Shown: positions 9,290 through 18,287, counted from the stretch's first letter. The stretch: DNA of 64,000 nt from Poriferisodalis sp965208485 (GCF_965208485.1 NZ_OZ242344.1:4030001-4094000), one strand, 5' to 3'. Numbers and translations are program-made. Notes: generated from the letters alone by a model not told the origin.

Positions 9290-9976
9290 TCATGTGGCCT
9301 GCGAGTCGTGCTTGTACAGCGCTGAGGCCAGCAGACCTGATGGCACGGCGACCACGCCGAGGCCGATCAGCACGATGAAGATGCTGAGCAGCTTGCCGCC
9401 GAAGCTGAGCGGCTGATAGCCCTCGGCGCCGGCGGTCAGCGACAGCACTGCCCAGTAGAAGCTGTCGAAGATGCTGACGTACAGCGTGTCGGGTTGATCG
9501 TGTTCGAGCTCGTAGATGCCCACCGATGCGATGAACATCAGAATCCCCGAGGCCGACACATACACCAGCAGCTCATCGGCGATGTCCCGGAACGCTGCAC
9601 GAAAGCGGTCGAGTGCCGCGCTGCCTCGCACCAGCTTCACGACGCGGAACACTCGCAGCAGTCGCAGCAAGCGCAACGAGGTACCGGCCGGGACGTTCGC
9701 GAAGCCGCCGAGCACCGCTAGCAAGTCCACGATGCCGTAGAACGAGAAGACGTAACGCCACGCAGACGGTGCGAGCGCGATGCGCATGATGTACTCGACG
9801 ACGAACATCAGCCAGATGACGAGTTCCAGGGTCCACAGCCATCCCGGCAGGCCACCGTCGGCTGCGGCGTAATGCGTGTCGGCCACCAATGTGGCCATCG
9901 AGAGCACGATGACCGCGCTGATGAACGCGTTGACCCGACGGCCGCGCCGGGTATCCAAATCGAAGATCTCGCGCAC
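9290..9976 (-). CDS. Voltage-gated ion-channel-like membrane protein with atypical pore loop
   Basis: GTG at 9976 is chosen because an AGAGGGG site lies just upstream and a longer start would overlap the next gene. The 228-residue protein has six hydrophobic segments. The fourth is an arginine-rich S4-like helix (LRLLRLLRVFRVVKLVR) with positive charges at intervals, as in Kv-type voltage sensors. The pore loop reads LTAGAEGYQP (about 180-189) where potassium channels have TVGYGD, so potassium selectivity is doubtful. There is no RCK/TrkA domain. It may conduct another ion or be a non-canonical ion transporter family member. Confidence 0.75.
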   Translation of the reverse strand: MREIFDLDTRRGRRVNAFISAVIVLSMATLVADTHYAAADGGLPGWLWTLELVIWLMFVVEYIMRIALAPSAWRYVFSFYGIVDLLAVLGGFANVPAGTSLRLLRLLRVFRVVKLVRGSAALDRFRAAFRDIADELLVYVSASGILMFIASVGIYELEHDQPDTLYVSIFDSFYWAVLSLTAGAEGYQPLSFGGKLLSIFIVLIGLGVVAVPSGLLASALYKHDSQAT

Positions 9977-10046
9977 GCATCGCCCCTCTCGCTGACCTGG
10001 TGAGGCGCGAGTCTGGCGACTCCGTCTCGTGCTCACAGGGTGCGGG

Positions 10047-11351
10047 TCAACGGTCCCAGAGTGCGCTGATCGGCAGCGCGACGATCCGGTCGTCGATGCG
10101 ATAGCTGACATCGCCGGTGTAGAACACGATCCCGAGGGCGAACCTGTCGCCGAGGACGTCGCGCAGCCATGCGAGGTTCCGGTGATGCCGGGAGTTGACA
10201 GAGCGGCTGGCCTTCACCTCGAAGCCGAAGACTCGCCCGTCTGCGGCCTCTGCGATGATGTCGATCTCTCGTCGGCCGTCGGCACTGCGAAAATGGCTCA
10301 GCGAGACGCGGTCGTCCGTGAACGTCGCCTGCTTGGCCAGCTCATTCACCACCAAGGTCTCCAGCAGCGGCCCGCGCATGCGCTCGGCGGGATCGAGCAG
10401 CTGCGACGTGCTGAGCCGCAATGCCGATGCGGCGAGCCCGGTGTCGGCGAGGTAGAGCTTGGGGCGGCGTCGCGCACGTGTGGCGGCACTGGTCGCCCAC
10501 CCGGGCAGCGTGTGCACCAAGTAGAGCATCCGCAGGTGGGCGAGGTAGTCGGAGGTGGTGTCTCTCGTGCCGAAGCCGAGATCGCGGCGCAGGTCTTCGA
10601 TCACCAAATCGGACGCTGTGCGGGCCGCTACCGCTTCGAGCAGGCGCGGCAAATCGTCGATCTTGCGCGCTCCTGTCAGCTCCCGCACGTCACGGGCGAT
10701 GACCGCCCGGATGTAATCGTCGAACCACACTGCGCGCATGCGTTCCGACATGCCGATGAGCGCCGGGTAGCCGCCTCGGGCTACTCGCTCTGCATAGTCA
10801 TGGGGCGTGTCGCTGGAGATTGTGCGGCCTGCGAGCACGCTGTCGGTGATTCGTCCGCTGTCGCGGGTACCGCTCGCGTGGCGTCGATGAGCGCTGTCTG
10901 CGAGCAACTCGGTCAGCAGGCCGCCGGTGCGCTCATGCTCGGTTTCGCTCAACGGCAGGAGATCGAGAAACGAGGCTCGCCCGGCGAGCGATTCGCTCAG
11001 ATGCGGAACCGTGAGGAAGTTCGCCGACCCGGTGAGAAGAAACGCGCCCGGTGCGGGATCGGCATCCACAGCGATCTTGATCTCTCGGACGAGCGCGTCG
11101 CCGCCGCGCTGCACTTCGTCGATGATGACGGGGCGCTGTCGAATCTCGATGAACGAGCGCGGATCTTGGAGACTCGCATCCCGCTGGGCTTGGTCGTCGA
11201 GGCTGACGAACGTGCCGCCGTTGGCCAGCAGGCGCACCAGTGTCGTCTTGCCCGCCTGCCGGGCACCGTGCAGCACAACCACCCGGAAGGTCGCGAGCCG
11301 CTCTCGCAGGGTGCGCTCGATTCGGCGCTGTATAAGGGAGTTCTCCGACAT
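10047..11351 (-). CDS. AAA_14/DUF4143-type ATP-binding protein
   Basis: 434 residues from ATG 11351 (an upstream in-frame GTG at 11375 lacks support). Walker A is GARQAGKT (29-36) and Walker B is VIIDEVQ with D78 and E79, followed by the LLTGSANFL sensor strand. The C-terminal DUF4143 half ends with a PD-(D/E)xK-like core (EIDIIAEA then GFEVKAS). This family is common as solitary genes in genomic islands and sometimes linked to toxin-antitoxin or defence functions; the biochemical role is not established. Two other members of this broad ATPase class occur in the window (15009-16478 and 35083-36312). Confidence 0.85.
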   Translation of the reverse strand: MSENSLIQRRIERTLRERLATFRVVVLHGARQAGKTTLVRLLANGGTFVSLDDQAQRDASLQDPRSFIEIRQRPVIIDEVQRGGDALVREIKIAVDADPAPGAFLLTGSANFLTVPHLSESLAGRASFLDLLPLSETEHERTGGLLTELLADSAHRRHASGTRDSGRITDSVLAGRTISSDTPHDYAERVARGGYPALIGMSERMRAVWFDDYIRAVIARDVRELTGARKIDDLPRLLEAVAARTASDLVIEDLRRDLGFGTRDTTSDYLAHLRMLYLVHTLPGWATSAATRARRRPKLYLADTGLAASALRLSTSQLLDPAERMRGPLLETLVVNELAKQATFTDDRVSLSHFRSADGRREIDIIAEAADGRVFGFEVKASRSVNSRHHRNLAWLRDVLGDRFALGIVFYTGDVSYRIDDRIVALPISALWDR

Positions 11352-11586
11352 TGATGTCTCGCCTGCGCGCAGCACGCACCCGTGATCGTCACTTGGCTGT
11401 GGCGCTACCAGTCATTTCTCGCATCGACTATAGGTCATTCCTCGCATCTTCTACCAGTCATTTCTTGCGGCAATTGATGGTCGATGCTCCCACGGACGTG
11501 TCCGATGGCTACTGTTGCGCCGCCGTCGGCGGGGGTCGGCGTCGGGCCGGCAACGGCGCAATCCAAGGAAACGAGGAGACGGACGA

Positions 11587-12228
11587 ATGGAACTTGGCGA
11601 GGCAGCACTGACGTCAATGACGACGAGGTACTTCACAACCGATCCGGTGTCGGACGAGACGCTGGAGCGGGCGTTCGACTATGCGCGGCATGCGCCCCAG
11701 GGCGGCAACCGCCAGCCCGTGCGGTTCATCGTGGTCCGCGACGAGGCGAAGAAGCGGCAGCTGCAGGAGTGGTACCTGGAGCCGTGGAAGGCCTACTTGG
11801 GCATGGCGCGGCAGGGCGACATCGACATCATCGGCGAGAAGGCCAGCCGCCTGCTCGATCGCGCTGACTACTTCGCCGAGCACTTCGCCGAAGTGCCGGT
11901 CATCGTGGTGGCCTGCGGCTACCTCGACGGCGTCCACCCCACCGACACCGAGCTGGGACGCCTCAGCGTCGTGGGCGGCGGCTCGATCTACCCGGCCGTG
12001 CAGAACTTCCTGCTCGGCTGCCGTGAGGCCGGCCTGGGCACGGCGCTCACCACGCTGCTGTGCATGTACGAGCCGCAGGTGGCCGAGATGCTCGACATTC
12101 CCGAAGGCGTGGCCACCGCGGCCCACATCGCGGTCGGTTACCGGGCGACGCCGTTCCCGCGCAAGCTGGACCGCCTGCCGCTGTCGGAGATCGTCTTCGA
12201 CGAGACTTGGGGCAACCCGACCTACTAG
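11587..12228 (+). CDS. Nitroreductase family FMN-dependent oxidoreductase
   Basis: 213 residues from ATG 11587, preceded by a GGAG site 9-10 nt upstream. The N-terminal RYFTTDPVSDETLERAFDYA and the ARHAPQGGNRQPVRFIVV stretch are the FMN-binding start of the nitroreductase fold. The middle GGGSIYPAVQNFLLGCREAG and the tail GLGTALTT complete the family pattern. It should bind FMN as a homodimer and reduce a nitro compound, quinone or similar substrate with NAD(P)H in the cytoplasm. It is isolated in its own transcription unit with about 210 bp upstream; substrate unknown. Confidence 0.88.
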   Translation: MELGEAALTSMTTRYFTTDPVSDETLERAFDYARHAPQGGNRQPVRFIVVRDEAKKRQLQEWYLEPWKAYLGMARQGDIDIIGEKASRLLDRADYFAEHFAEVPVIVVACGYLDGVHPTDTELGRLSVVGGGSIYPAVQNFLLGCREAGLGTALTTLLCMYEPQVAEMLDIPEGVATAAHIAVGYRATPFPRKLDRLPLSEIVFDETWGNPTY

Positions 12229-12403
12229 CCCATGTGACAGCGGCTCGGCAACGACGAGCACAATATTCGCTGGAAGCACATCTATCGGCGCGCTATGACG
12301 GGCCTATGTCGCCGTCTGCACCGCTTGCCGCCAGTCAAGAGTTCTTGCCAGTTCACGAGTGCGAAGCGACTGGAGCGGGCTATCGGGCGTGATGTTGTGA
12401 TGT

Positions 12404-12409
12404 TATGAT
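12404..12409 (+). promoter_or_regulatory. -10 element and TGATGT repeats ahead of vapB
   Basis: TATGAT ends 6 nt before the vapB ATG, so the transcript would begin at or near the start codon (leaderless). Overlapping copies of TGATGT just upstream (12390-12410) could be the operator for VapBC autoregulation. No convincing -35 at the expected distance. Confidence 0.45.
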
Positions 12410-12415
12410 GACACG

Positions 12416-12637
12416 ATGCGGACAACGCTCGACTTGGACGACGATGTGCTTGCGGTAGCGCGCTCGTTGGCACGAGAGCGAGGCGTTTCGATCGGGGCAG
12501 CCATGTCGGAACTGGCTCGTCGCGGTTGCCGGCAACGCCCGCCTGCTGCTTCTGGGGGAGTGCCTGGGTTCGAGGTCGACCCTGACAGCGGTCCGATTAC
12601 ACCGGAGATGGTTCGTGCGGCGAGCGAGGATTGGTGA
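12416..12637 (+). CDS. vapB: VapB-type antitoxin (ribbon-helix-helix)
   Basis: A 73-residue protein beginning MRTTLDLDDDVLAVARSLA, the classic N-terminal ribbon-helix-helix of VapB antitoxins (DUF2191 type), followed by a Pro/Gly-rich tail ending FEVDPDSGPITPEMVRAASED-like, which would wrap the toxin. Its stop overlaps the toxin start as GTGA. It neutralises the VapC nuclease and, with it, should repress the promoter. Start chosen at the only ATG, 6 nt from a -10 box. Confidence 0.85.
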   Translation: MRTTLDLDDDVLAVARSLARERGVSIGAAMSELARRGCRQRPPAASGGVPGFEVDPDSGPITPEMVRAASEDW

Positions 12638-13062
12638 CGCCCCTTCTTGACGTCAACCTGCTCGTGGCATTGGCTTGGCCGACCCACACACACCATGCCG
12701 CAGCCGTTGACTGGTTCACCTCTCTCCACGGAGCACCCTGGGCGACGACACCGCTGGTACAGCTCGGCTTCATACGGGTGTCGTCGAATCGTCGGGTCTT
12801 GCCCGATGCGCGATCGCCCCATGAGGCCGCCTCAGTGATGCGCGCTCTTGCTGCGGTGGACGGCCATGAGTTCTGGATTGATGATGTCGATCCTTCCCAG
12901 GCACTTTCCGGCGGCCCGGAGCGGCTGACGGGCTATCGACAGGTGACCGACGCACACCTCATCGCCTTGGCCGAACGTCACGGAGGCTGCGTCGCGACCT
13001 TCGACAGGGCCATGGCTTCGCTGGCAGACAATGAGTCGCGGGTGCTCGTTCTGAATGCCTGA
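12634..13062 (+). CDS. vapC: VapC-type PIN-domain ribonuclease toxin
   Basis: 142 residues from GTG 12634, which forms a GTGA overlap with vapB; a TTG one codon earlier is possible. The PIN core is visible: first Asp in LLDVNLLVALAW, central Glu/Asp region EFWIDD, and the C-terminal VTDAHLIALAERHGG with its conserved Asp, then ATFDRAM with the last acidic residue. PIN toxins cleave tRNA or rRNA; the target cannot be predicted. The 3' end overlaps the next gene by 8 bp. Confidence 0.88.
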   Translation: MTPLLDVNLLVALAWPTHTHHAAAVDWFTSLHGAPWATTPLVQLGFIRVSSNRRVLPDARSPHEAASVMRALAAVDGHEFWIDDVDPSQALSGGPERLTGYRQVTDAHLIALAERHGGCVATFDRAMASLADNESRVLVLNA

Positions 13063-13593
13063 TGACGACGACCCGGCCGCATCCGCCTCGGATCGGTTGG
13101 GTGGCCTGCTGGCACCCGAAAGCGAGATGTTGCGGGCGGCGGGACTTGCCGCCGACGAAGCTGATCTGATTGCTGCCAAGCGACGGTCGCTGAGTGATCC
13201 GGTCGTGCGGCAACTGGCACGAGAGCGCTTCGCCGGGCTGTGGGACGAACCCGAGCCGGCGCCGACAGAGGCCGACGAGCGGGGTTCTGAGCGACGCGGG
13301 TTCTGGGTCATGGCGGCGTTCGCCGTCGCGGCGGCTGTGGCTGTGCGCCTGCCCGAGGCGTTCGGATTCGGCTTGATCGACTCCGACGACGCCGGCTTCT
13401 ATGCGCGCAACGTCAGCTTGCTTGTCTTGGCTCCGCTGGGCGGCTGGTTCGTCTGGCTGAAGAGGCCGCCGCGTTGGGCAACGGCCGTGATCGTCGCCGT
13501 CTTCGCAGCTTCCGCAGCCGTCATCAACGCCTATCCGTTCGATGATGACGGTTCGACTTTCACGCTCGCCGTGCTGCATTTGCCTGTGTTGTT
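13055..13593 (+). pseudogene. DUF4153-like membrane protein, 3' end lost to an ISL3-type insertion
   Basis: ATG 13055 overlaps the end of vapC by 8 bp. About 179 native codons follow: a soluble acidic N-terminus, then hydrophobic segments (about 88-105, 127-140, 148-162) and the stretch TLAVLHLPVLL that recalls DUF4153 membrane proteins. At 13594 the sequence becomes the terminal inverted repeat of an ISL3-like element, and the frame runs 38 more codons through IS sequence to a stop at 13708. I could not find the rest of the gene on the far side of the IS, so the 3' half appears deleted. Confidence 0.6.
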
Positions 13594-14496
13594 GAGCCTT
13601 CGTCTTTTGTTGGGATGGGGGCTGCTGGGTTCGGCGGGTTCGGGCTATGAGTGTTCCGCGGGCTTCGAGGTTCGTGTGGTTGGTGAAGCCGTGGGCTTTG
13701 CGGCGTAGGACTCGGGTGGGGGTTGTTGGTGCCTTCGATGCGGCCGTTGCTGGGCTGGCCGGTTTGGTGCCAGTCGAGGATCTGGGGATGCCAGGCGAGG
13801 AAGGTGTCGACGACGTCGCTGAACTCGGGTATGTCGCCGGTGCGGTAGATGTCGGCGAGCCGGTCGAGGGCTTCGAGGGCGCCTTTGCGGTCCTTGGCGA
13901 GATAGAAGCGGTGCAGCTCGCCGAGCGCGTCCCAGGCTGCTTTGAGCCTCGGGTGGGTCTCGAAGAGCGCGTCGAGCCGGGAGCGTTCGTCTGCGCCGAG
14001 GGTGTCGGGGCGTTTCATGAGCACGAACCGTGCCCGGAACACCTCGGGGTCGAACGCCGGCTTGGCCCCTTCGGGGCGGCGCTGCACGTCGCGTCGCACC
14101 GCGGTCAGCCCGGCTGCGAACCAGCCGATCACGTGGAACCGGTCCAGCACATGGCGGGCGTGGCCGAGCCGCTCGGCGATCGCCGCCGCATAGGACTTGG
14201 ACCCGTCCGAGACGACGACCTTGACGCCGCGGCGCCAGCGGTGCCCCTGAGCAGCCAGGAAGCCGCTGAGGGCCGCCTCGCTGCGGTGGGGCACCATCCG
14301 CGGGCACCTCCCCGGTGTCGCCGTTCACCAGCACCGTCACATACCGGTTCAGCGGCAGCCACAGCCGCACCGACATAACATCACGCCTCATCGAGGCCCT
14401 GCTGGGATCGGCGTCAGACACACCGATCCCAGCAGAGCCTCAACCCCTACCCGAGGACCCTCAACCCGACCCCATCCCAACAAAAGACGAAGAGCC
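13594..14496 (-). mobile_element. ISL3-type element remnant (internally deleted, frameshifted transposase)
   Basis: Ends are inverted repeats (left GAGCCTTCGTCTTTTGTTGG at 13594; matching right end finishing at 14496) like those of the intact copies at 26-34 kb. The transposase reads leftward but lacks the zinc-finger and first catalytic Asp part: MSVRLWLP joins directly to RYVTVLVNGDTGEV, then frameshifts. The central part (VVVSDGSKSYAAAIAERLGH) and RIEGTNN near the third acidic residue survive, with another frameshift after TNN. There is no flanking 8-bp duplication. Non-autonomous relic, diverged from the two intact copies. Confidence 0.85.
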
Positions 14497-15008
14497 AATA
14501 TTCCGGCTGCGACTATGACGCCGCGGGCGCTGATATCGAAGCAACCAACTCCGGTGCCGAACGTCAGGTCCTCGGCGCCGATGGCAGCAAGGCAGGTGGT
14601 CAGGCATCGAGTGAGGTTTTGGGGTTCGAGAGTCGTCAGATACTCCGCGAGAGCGCCGACGATCCCGGTCTCACCATGGTCGTCTACAACAGCTTCGGGC
14701 GTCCTCGCGGCCTCGACATCGTCGCGGACGTGGTCGGCATCGCGATCATCCGTGCTGTCAGCAGCGCCCGACTTCCCGGCTTCGCTGGCCACGTCGCCCG
14801 CTGGTTCAGGGGCCTCTTCGTCGGTCACGCGCGACAAAGGTTCAGCCTCGGGTTCGCTGATGTCGGCTTCGGCGTTTGCTCGTGCTCTTTACCGGCTATT
14901 CGACGGACACAGTCTCGGGCGGCAGAACCTAACCGAAATGGCGAAGCCGAGCAGGCTGTGCGTCACTCAACGGTGGGTGGTCGCGTCCTCTTGGCACTCG
15001 GACCCGCA
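14497..15008. other. Region between ISL3 remnant and the ATPase gene
   Basis: No gene I can support. On the minus strand a frame (about 14500-14890) encodes an acidic low-complexity stretch followed by LEPQNLTRCLTTCLAAIGAE before entering the IS; it has only a TTG start. It may be the damaged start of a gene cut by the IS. Confidence 0.35.
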
Positions 15009-16478
15009 TCAGCCGGGCTCAGGTCCTTGCCCACCGGCGGGGTAGAGGTCGTCGAGCGTCCAGCAGATGAGTTCGTGACCTGGCTCGGCGGCCTCGTAGA
15101 ACGAGTCGCTGAAGCCGCCTGCGGACACGAAGTAGAAGGGAGCGTTTTTCTGCAACACCTCGCTGGCCCAGCCATGACCGCTGCCGGCAAGCCGTCGCAG
15201 GGCTTCGATGTGCTCGAGATAGGTACGGGCATCGGCAGGCCGATTGCGGAACTTCACCGACCCGGTGATCACAGCCCCGTCGAGCGTGCGACCCACGAGG
15301 TCGATGTCGACCTGCCGTCGAGTGCGGTCCTTGCCGGTCCACCTGCTCCACTCCGGCACCACTGGCAGTCCGCGCACCGCCCCCCAGCGTCGGTACGCCT
15401 GCGCCGCCACCTCTTCAAAGACGTGCTGGCCGATGTAGGTGGGCCAGCGTTCATGGGAGATGCGCTCTGCCCACGCCAAGTCGGGACCACCTGCAGCGAG
15501 CGCGGACTCCAAGGGCAGCGTGATGCCGTAGAAGAAGCGCTCTGCGGGATCACTCAGCTGGTAGGTCTTCCTCCTGCTCGTGCCGAAGTCGGATCGTTCC
15601 TCGACGAAGGACATCTCGACAAGGTTCCTCAGCGGCTCGCGCAGTGCTTCCCGCGAAGCGCCCAGCTCTGCTGCGATCTCTCCCAACGACGCTCTGCCGA
15701 TGCCCACGCTTGCGAGGATCGCGCGGTAGCGAGCCACGTTCCTCAGGCCCTCCTGCTGCTCTATGGCTGAGCGCACCATCAATCCCACCGTTCCCGTCGG
15801 CGTGAGCAACTGGTCGATGATGTTCTGGTTGATGGGGATCGTGTCATCGACATGGGCGAGAAAGGCCGGCATGCCGCCGAAGGCTGCGTACGTGCGCACT
15901 CGATCTGCAGCGGAGTAGTGCGGCACCATTGCGCCCGCGTCGAAGTAGTCGAATGGCGTCAGCGAGATGGCGGTCTCCAGGCGCCCGTACAGCGGAGAAC
16001 CGCCACGCGAGAGACCCTCGAGCGTGCTGGCAGCGGAGCCAGCGAGTACCACGAACAGCGGTGCCTGACGTTCGTGAGGCCCTTCCCAGACGGCATTCAG
16101 CTCGGAAGTGAGTTCACGCAGGCCCCGCGGTCCATCAGCTAGGTACTGGAACTCGTCGAGCACCAGAACGGTTGGTGTGTGCGGGCGCAGCCGGAAGAGC
16201 GCGCCGAATACCGCCCGCCAGGTCGGAAGGTCCTCGGGACGGAGATCGGTGCCCGACCATCGAGCGGCCTCATCGATGAGTACTCGACGGTTCACGGAGG
16301 CACCCGCGTCGGTTGCAGTGAAATAGAGCCTGCGGTCTGCAGGCCACAGGCTCTTGAGCAGGAACGTCTTGCCGACCCGACGCCGCCCATACACCAAGGC
16401 GATAGCCGATCGACTCGATTCGCTGAGTCCGCGTAGCAGGCGCGCCTCGTCCTCCCGGTCGATGAGGTCGTCAGCCAC
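15009..16478 (-). CDS. Archaeal-type ATPase with C-terminal DUF234 nuclease-like region
   Basis: 489 residues, GTG start at 16478 with AGGGA spaced about 6 nt upstream. Walker A is GRRRVGKT (31-38), Walker B VLVLDEFQYL with D108 and E109. A winged-helix segment (about 265-325) follows and the C-terminus carries a PD-(D/E)xK-like DUF234 pattern (RRQVDIDLVGR then VITGSVKFRNR). This is the STAND-like archaeal ATPase/DUF234 family, whose function is not known. It lies downstream of ridA on the same strand, with a 125-bp gap holding strong palindromes. Confidence 0.82.
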   Translation of the reverse strand: MADDLIDREDEARLLRGLSESSRSAIALVYGRRRVGKTFLLKSLWPADRRLYFTATDAGASVNRRVLIDEAARWSGTDLRPEDLPTWRAVFGALFRLRPHTPTVLVLDEFQYLADGPRGLRELTSELNAVWEGPHERQAPLFVVLAGSAASTLEGLSRGGSPLYGRLETAISLTPFDYFDAGAMVPHYSAADRVRTYAAFGGMPAFLAHVDDTIPINQNIIDQLLTPTGTVGLMVRSAIEQQEGLRNVARYRAILASVGIGRASLGEIAAELGASREALREPLRNLVEMSFVEERSDFGTSRRKTYQLSDPAERFFYGITLPLESALAAGGPDLAWAERISHERWPTYIGQHVFEEVAAQAYRRWGAVRGLPVVPEWSRWTGKDRTRRQVDIDLVGRTLDGAVITGSVKFRNRPADARTYLEHIEALRRLAGSGHGWASEVLQKNAPFYFVSAGGFSDSFYEAAEPGHELICWTLDDLYPAGGQGPEPG

Positions 16479-16562
16479 AGTCTTCCCTCGGTTGGGGATG
16501 GCACGGTCGAAATGTCCGTGCCTGCGCGTCCGAGTCTACAAGAGTGTGGTTATGAACACCGG

Positions 16563-16592
16563 TGTGTATATACACAGGTGCATATACACACC
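16563..16592. promoter_or_regulatory. Nested palindromes, candidate operator
   Basis: TGTGTATATACACA at 16563-16576 is a perfect 14-bp palindrome; the adjacent GGTGCATATACACACC (16577-16592) is an imperfect relative. They lie in the AT-rich gap upstream of the DUF234 ATPase. A comparable GTGTA...TACAC dyad sits upstream of dndB (29480-29498). They look like a repressor-binding site, function unproven. Confidence 0.4.
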
Positions 16593-16603
16593 GACAGGGC
16601 GGC

Positions 16604-16990
16604 TCAGTCTTCGACGTAGGCCTCGAAGGTGCAGGAGATCTGCACCGGGCCGCCGCCTTCCACCTTCATGTTGTGGCGGGCGGGCCGCGACTCGGGGTCG
16701 GGGAAGCGCTCCAGCCACGGCCCGTTCAGCGCCGGTCGTGATGCCGCCGGGTCGGTGACGTAGAACGTCATCTTGGCCATGTCGTCCCAGGTGGCGCCGG
16801 CCCCTTCGAGCATCTGGCCGACGTGGGTGAACAGGTTCTCGATCTGCTCCTCCAGGGTGTCGGGGATGTCGCGGCCGCCGGGATTGGTCGGCGGTGTGAT
16901 GCTGCTGGTGATGAACGGTCCGATCCGCGTCGCGGCGGGAATCGGGTTCGCGTGCTGGAAGCTCTCGATCTCAATCGACGTGCGCGCCAT
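16604..16990 (-). CDS. RidA/YjgF/YER057c/UK114 family protein
   Basis: 128 residues from ATG 16990, with AGGAG upstream; an upstream in-frame start is unsupported. The fold signature includes GPFITSSITPP, DTLEEQIENLFTHVGQMLEG, and KMTFYVTD, ending with the family pattern near RHNMKVEGGG. RidA proteins form trimers and hydrolyse reactive imines/enamines; some members in catabolic clusters act on specific intermediates. Third gene of a leftward TauD-DUF1330-RidA unit, so it may detoxify or process a product of that pathway. Confidence 0.85.
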   Translation of the reverse strand: MARTSIEIESFQHANPIPAATRIGPFITSSITPPTNPGGRDIPDTLEEQIENLFTHVGQMLEGAGATWDDMAKMTFYVTDPAASRPALNGPWLERFPDPESRPARHNMKVEGGGPVQISCTFEAYVED

Positions 16991-17044
16991 AGTGCTTGCT
17001 CCTGGTTGGGTAGTGCCGGAACGCAACCGTAGACGCGGGCTGGG

Positions 17045-17332
17045 CTAGACGCCCTCGACGACCACCATCTGGAATTCGGCTGCACCAGCCCTGACATCGC
17101 GGGCATGGCGGTACTTCTCGGAGTCGTAGAACGCCGTCGCCGAGTCCACGTCGGGGAACTCCAGCACGACGAGGCGTCGGGTCTCCTCGGGCCCCTCGAG
17201 GGTCACCGATTCGCCGCCTCGGACAATGAACCTGCCACCGCTCTCGGCGACAGCGGCCGGAGACAGCGCCTTGTATTTCTCGTACTGGTCAGGGTCGGTC
17301 ACGTCGACCCGCGTGATGACGTAAGCAGTCAC
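17045..17332 (-). CDS. DUF1330 family protein
   Basis: 95 residues starting at GTG 17332 with GGGAG just upstream. The N-terminal AYVITRVDVTDPDQYEKY and central GGRFIVRGGE plus VVLEFPDVDSATAFYDSE are the DUF1330 dimeric ferredoxin-like barrel pattern. Function in the family is unassigned, although relatives occur beside catabolic enzymes. It follows the dioxygenase by 31 bp and precedes ridA by 54 bp on the same strand, consistent with an operon. Confidence 0.85.
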   Translation of the reverse strand: MTAYVITRVDVTDPDQYEKYKALSPAAVAESGGRFIVRGGESVTLEGPEETRRLVVLEFPDVDSATAFYDSEKYRHARDVRAGAAEFQMVVVEGV

Positions 17333-17363
17333 GTTGCTCCCTTCGGTCCAAAGACCGGATCGG

Positions 17364-18287
17364 CTACGAGACCGAGTTCATGACGGCGTCGCGGCCGTGC
17401 TTGAAGCCCGCCGTCTCTGCCGTGTGGTTGAGCGCCAGCTCGGTGTCGAGCTCGCCGGCGATCCGGGTGTGCCACATCTTGCGGGGCTGGGACATGTCGA
17501 AGGGCACGCCCTGGTGCATCAGTCGGCGGTTGTCCCAGATCACGGCTTCGCCCGCGGTCCACGCGTGCTGGTAGATGCGCGGTGGCTGGCAGGCCTCTCG
17601 GTTGAGCTGGTCCAGCAGCGCTACCGATTCCTGCGGATCCATGCCGATGATGTCGTGCGCATGCCGGCCGATCAGCAGGTTCGGCCGCCCGGTGTCGGGG
17701 TGGTACTTCACCAGCGGCCGGACCGAGACATCCAGGTCGTGGTAGCCGTACATGCCGTAGCTGCCGTCGTCCTTCTGCTTCGGCAGCAGCCCCGCCCGAC
17801 CCTGGCTGTAGTAGAGCGAGTGGTGCGCCTCCAGCGTGTGCACCAGCTCACGGTCCTCGTCGGAGAGCACGTCATAGGCAGCCCGCATGTCGGCCCAGCC
17901 GGTGTCGGCCCCGTCTTCGGGCACCAGCTCGGCGGTGAACACTGCACCCTTGGCCTGCAGCGGCATGTAGGTGCTGTCGTGGTGCCAGCCCCAGTTGCCC
18001 TTCAGCGACTTCACCAGATCGTCGCCGGGCTCGTGGTGGACCTTGCCGTCCTTGCCGACGTTCGAGATCGGGGCCGCGTTGAACTCCAGGCTGCCGAAGC
18101 GCAGAGCGAACGCGTCCTGCTCGTCATTGGCCAGGAACTGATCTGAGAAGATCAGCAGCGCGTACTCCAGCCACGTCTCGTGCAGTGCCTCGAAGGTGGC
18201 GTCGTCGATGGATCGCAGCTCGATGTCGTGCACCCACGCTCCGAACGTGGCATCGAGCGGTTCGATGTTGAGCGGGACAGCCGTCAT
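17364..18287 (-). CDS. TauD/TfdA-family Fe(II)/2-oxoglutarate dioxygenase
   Basis: 307 residues from ATG 18287. The iron-binding facial triad is visible: HxD in WGWHHDSTYM and the distal His in NRRLMHQG, with the 2-oxoglutarate-binding Arg a few residues later (KMWHTRIAGE). It would hydroxylate a small acid or sulfonate using O2 and 2-oxoglutarate, often with cleavage. It is the first gene of a leftward unit with DUF1330 and RidA and is divergent from an enolase-superfamily enzyme gene across 79 bp, suggesting one pathway under shared control. Substrate unknown. Confidence 0.88.
   Translation of the reverse strand: MTAVPLNIEPLDATFGAWVHDIELRSIDDATFEALHETWLEYALLIFSDQFLANDEQDAFALRFGSLEFNAAPISNVGKDGKVHHEPGDDLVKSLKGNWGWHHDSTYMPLQAKGAVFTAELVPEDGADTGWADMRAAYDVLSDEDRELVHTLEAHHSLYYSQGRAGLLPKQKDDGSYGMYGYHDLDVSVRPLVKYHPDTGRPNLLIGRHAHDIIGMDPQESVALLDQLNREACQPPRIYQHAWTAGEAVIWDNRRLMHQGVPFDMSQPRKMWHTRIAGELDTELALNHTAETAGFKHGRDAVMNSVS

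Noticed and set aside
10029..11354. Long open frame on the plus strand opposite the DUF4143 ATPase gene
   Set aside because: It is the antisense shadow of a gene with clear Walker motifs; its product has Cys/His/Arg-rich composition with no recognisable domain.
14619..15770. Plus-strand frame opposite the DUF234 ATPase
   Set aside because: Shadow of a well-supported gene; no domain recognised.
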